A DNA stretch of 64,000 bases from Paramarasmius palmivorus (Eukaryota > Basidiomycota > Agaricomycetes > Agaricales > Marasmiaceae), in contig JAYKXP010000070.1 of NCBI GenBank assembly GCA_037176845.1, forward strand, positions 124,001 through 188,000. Reading direction: 5' to 3'. The position numbers and the translations under genes are program-made. Positions 60,895-64,000 of the stretch are shown one piece after another. Within the stretch, counting starts at the first letter, position 1, and every line of letters starts with the position of its first letter. The notes under the pieces were generated by a model. It made no database searches. It was given only the letters and a program-made list of their open reading frames with translations, and was not told the DNA's origin.

Positions 60895-63800
60895 ATGGCG
60901 ACCTTGGTGCAGGGTCCTCGTCCCCAGGCCCCTCGTGTAAAGCGCAAGCCACCGCCTCGCCTCGACATTACTGAACGCTATCCACCCCCAGACCCTCATG
61001 ACCCTCTAGCGCCTTTGTCTGTTTTGCGCAGTAGAGCAAGTGCTCTTCTCGGTCTACCGCCTAGTCAGGAAAACCTCATTCCAATGTCCGTTCCATGTCG
61101 GCGCACCTCGTTTCAGCTTTATCCAGCATCGCCGGTCGATTTAGACGATCCTTTTCTTGCGTCGCCTGGTTCTTCGAATGCCGAAGACCTAACGAGGCCT
61201 TTGACGCCTCCACGAAAACTTACCGGGGAAGCGCATTACAGACGGAGGTCACAGTCAATCTTGGGTACGCTCCGAGTCTTTCGTTTCGTTGACAACTGGT
61301 GCTGATAATCTCATCCGTTCAGGTCTCCAGAATCCACATCGTTATGCAACCACGTTACCACACCCTCTGGACCCGACACCTAGTCTGATACGTGATACTA
61401 GTGGCGATAGCAGCGGGACGGACATCGAAAGCGATGATGTCCTCGAAAAGTCGCGTTCGATATCACCGTTGCGAGGCCGCAGGAATTCTAGCCGAGGAAG
61501 AATCGCTCAGTTCCTCAAACCTGGCAAGAAGACCAGCCAAATGAGCATTAATAGCGCATGTTCGACTTCGTCTTCTGGCGGCAAGCCACGGGGCAAAACT
61601 TCACTATCCTCTATCTCTATCTCATCTCCCATATCTATTCCGGCCGCTTCAGAATCGATTTATGGCTTTCCTCCATCCCATTCGAGAAACTCGCGACTTC
61701 CTGGAGCTGATAGCCTTCCTCATCTGCGCACGACTGCGAGTAGCTCATCAGCCATTGTCAAACACGCTCGTCATCCGAGTGATTCCTCGGATGACTGCTC
61801 TTCGCATGACAACGAAAGGGATAACGGCTACTACTCACAGCCTGAAAGGCCTTCTTCCATTTCATACCGGCTGGCGAAACAGTCACTCGGAAGCAGTACA
61901 ACGAAATGCGTCATAGTCCCCAACGTTCAGATCCTTCCCTCGACGCCTACCGTATTCACAACTCCCGTAGAACAGCCGCATTCGACGTCTTCTCCTCCCA
62001 GAAGCGTCAATTCGTGTCATAGTTCATCATCATACGTCAATGTATCCGTCCCTTCTTCTGTAGCCGATCACGGTTCTAGCGACCGCCCTGGAACCCCGAA
62101 GAAGCATTTCCCGCCACGTCGACACAATAACGCACTCCCTTCGACTGGTAACTCCTCATCCTTATTCTTACCTCTCGCGCGGACGAAACCACTGTCATCC
62201 CCATCAACTCCAGTACTCCCGAAGTCACCTTCATCATCACAACCTCCCTGCACATCTTCATATAAGTTCCCTTTTCGGCGCTCGTCGTCCAAGGCGTCAA
62301 CAATTGTGGCGGTGACACCTACTAAATCATCTATACGATCATTAAAGATATCCAACCCGACATTGATTTCTCCGGAACCCCAGATTGCTACAAGAGCGCT
62401 TCCCGGTGGCCTTAGTCCTGTTTCCGTCGACTGTAGACATGGACATAGCCCTTCATCAAGTACCAGCACTGATGATAGCTTGGTATCTACCTCTGTTCCA
62501 CAACCCGTACAGTCCGAAGAGAATCCAGCGGTAACCAACAGCACATCTCCCGACCCCCAGGCACCATCCAATCCCGTTCCTAATCAGGCGAGCGTTGACG
62601 ATGCTTTGCCTTCAGCTGAGCAACTCGCCAATGCAACCTCATTTCCGCTCATTACAGAGTCAGGTGTACGTGTCTCCCTTGGATCATTGCTTCCCCGCCA
62701 TGCCTCGTCGGTTCTCATCGTCGTCTTTGTTCGGCATTTTTGGTGTCCTGTTGATCAAGACTACGTTCAACAGATTGTGGACTATTTCAAGTCTGCCTCC
62801 CAGACTAACGACGAGCAGCATGTCGAGTTGGTGATCATCAGTAATGGGCCCCATACTTTGATCACCAAGTATAGACAGATGTTCGGTATGCCGATGGGTG
62901 TCAAGGTGCTCACGGATCCGAGCTTGCGGGTATACGGAGCACTCGGAATGCATGCGCTTGGAGATGGATGTGAAGAGCCAGCCTTGAAATCCAGCTCGAC
63001 GTCAACTTCGGTATCAAATTATCCGAAACGGGGATTGTTGGGCGGGATAGCAACAGTGGTTATGCGTGCTCTGAAGGTTGGGATACCAGTTGGGGAGAAG
63101 GGAGGTGAGACGAGGCAGCTTGGTGGCGAGTTTGTGTTCAACGCTGAGTAAGTGATTTGATGACGAGTACAACGTTTCTCTGTTGAACTAACGACCTACC
63201 TATAGCTTGTCGTGTACATACGCTCATCGAATGAAGACAACTCGCGATCATACTTCTATGGAAGAGTTGTTCCAAGCTGCTGGTTTCCCATGTATAGGTG
63301 CCTCAGAAATCCCTCCATCTCGTGCTACCTCTCCCCCAGTGAGACGACCAAGTACAAGTCCATCTCCCAGGCCAACGTTCACTATTCCAGGCCATCCATA
63401 CGCCTGCACCGAACACGTACCTCGTACTTCCACTCCATCGTCTGTGCATGTAAGACGCAGAACGGAAAGTCTTACTTCCGGTTCAAACTCAAAGGCCAGA
63501 AAAGCTCGGGTAAGGGCAAGTACGATATGGTCTGTAGACGTCAAGGAGTACGATGCCGAAGAGAGTCGGAGAAGCGAGGACGAGTCGGAAAGATGGAAGA
63601 GGAATCTAATTAAGTTGAGAGAAGGGCTCGGTGCCAAGGGTGGTGACGATACCTCTAGTCGACGCAACCAAGAGGAGCATCAAAGTACGGGACAGGATCA
63701 AACCTTGGATCCTGATCTTTCGAATGCGTCAGGAACTTTCTCGGCAGATTTTCACGAGAGATCTTTGACGAGCGAAACTACCCACGATCATGATACAGCT

Positions 63801-63911
63801 CAGTTACTTGAGCAGACCAAAAGCTTGCTCATGTCGAGAGCGATGGCTAGTAGCTCACTGATAGGTGTCCTGTCTCATGCTAACGAGCAACGACCACGCC
63901 CTGAGGCCTGA
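60895..63911 (+). CDS. PRXL2-type (AhpC/TSA_2) thioredoxin-fold protein with long disordered flanks
   Basis: Predicted 966 aa. Exons: 60895-61264, 61323-63147, 63206-63911; frame kept. Residues 1-560 are Ser/Pro-rich and low-complexity with basic patches. A thioredoxin-fold AhpC/TSA_2 domain follows (about 560-760): SLLPRHASSVLIVVFVRHFW, CPVDQDY, VELVIISNGPHTLITKYR, VLTDPSLRVYGALGM and, across the second intron, GGEFVFNADLSCTYAHRM. The C-terminal 200 residues are again disordered. Known relatives typically have CPLCQDY-like sequence; here the second Cys is Asp, so a CxxC disulfide is not possible. Peroxiredoxin-like redox activity is inferred only from the fold. The start is the first ATG after the pyrimidine-rich leader; the first exon (MATLVQGPRPQAPRVKRKPP) is in frame with no earlier ATG needed. 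Confidence 0.85.
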
Positions 63912-64000
63912 GGTCTGAGCGCTCTCTTTCATATCTATCCTGGGTTCTGGTGGGCTTGTATGTTCATCTTTGTACGAAGTATAACTAACGTGTTACATTA
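63912..64000. other. 3' flank of PRXL2 gene
   Basis: T-rich 3' flank after the TGA; no further feature before the window ends. Confidence 0.4.

Noticed and set aside
62068..62571. 167-codon minus-strand open frame
   Set aside because: Lies antisense inside the PRXL2 coding region; the composition is the mirror of its Ser-rich codons, and no domain is present.
1..64000. CRISPR array, rRNA, bacterial-style operon or prophage
   Set aside because: Nothing of the kind is seen; the intron-rich genes are fungal nuclear genes.

Overview
The window is nuclear DNA of a filamentous basidiomycete, most likely an Agaricomycete. Genes are split by many short introns (45-70 nt, GT..AG, often with CTAAC/CTGAC-like branch points). 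The gene types fit: a tyrosine-kinase-like (TKL) kinase of the kind expanded in mushrooms, a GH5 exo-beta-1,3-glucanase, a nuclear mitochondrial COX subunit, a PRXL2-type redox protein and Pif1/RecQ-like helicase debris. All exon structures below were read by hand from splice signals and frame; none is checked against transcripts.

Layout. (1) 1.6-7.2 kb: a TKL kinase that ends in a C2H2 zinc finger (+), a COX IV/Cox5-type subunit (+) and an exo-beta-1,3-glucanase (-). (2) 8-55 kb: ten paralogous two-finger genes (ZF1-ZF10 here), all on the minus strand, spread through intergenic DNA and transposon debris. Each has a short first exon or Ser/Pro-rich N-terminus, a conserved 15-residue motif (roughly hVAS-x-x-V-x-x-AS-x-x-RRR), a C2H2 finger cut by an intron at one fixed codon, and a second finger whose last ligand is Cys (C2HC). 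ZF1, 5, 7, 8, 9 and 10 read through completely. ZF2 and ZF3 need one extra linker intron or are frameshifted. ZF4 and ZF6 are pseudogenes. (3) 47.2-49.8 kb: two paralogous single-pass membrane protein genes in an inverted duplication, between ZF8 and ZF9. (4) 59-64 kb: a truncated helicase start, a doubtful small gene and a 966-aa PRXL2/AhpC-TSA_2 protein.

How the array grew can be read from the sequence. The glucanase-ZF1 pair was copied to 12.1-14.6 kb, where the glucanase decayed and ZF2 remains. A unit of about 4.6 kb carrying ZF4+ZF5 (32.57-36.96 kb) was copied in tandem to give ZF6+ZF7 (37.08-41.64 kb). In both units the first zinc-finger gene died, with different lesions, and the second stayed open. 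Mobile debris includes a 655-bp inverted-repeat element and its 173-bp deletion derivative, both with 9-bp target duplications, and a 261-bp MITE next to a dead Pif1-like helicase. Long stretches (14.6-19.0, 21.2-24.5, 25.4-32.6, 55.2-59.3 kb) hold no gene I can support.
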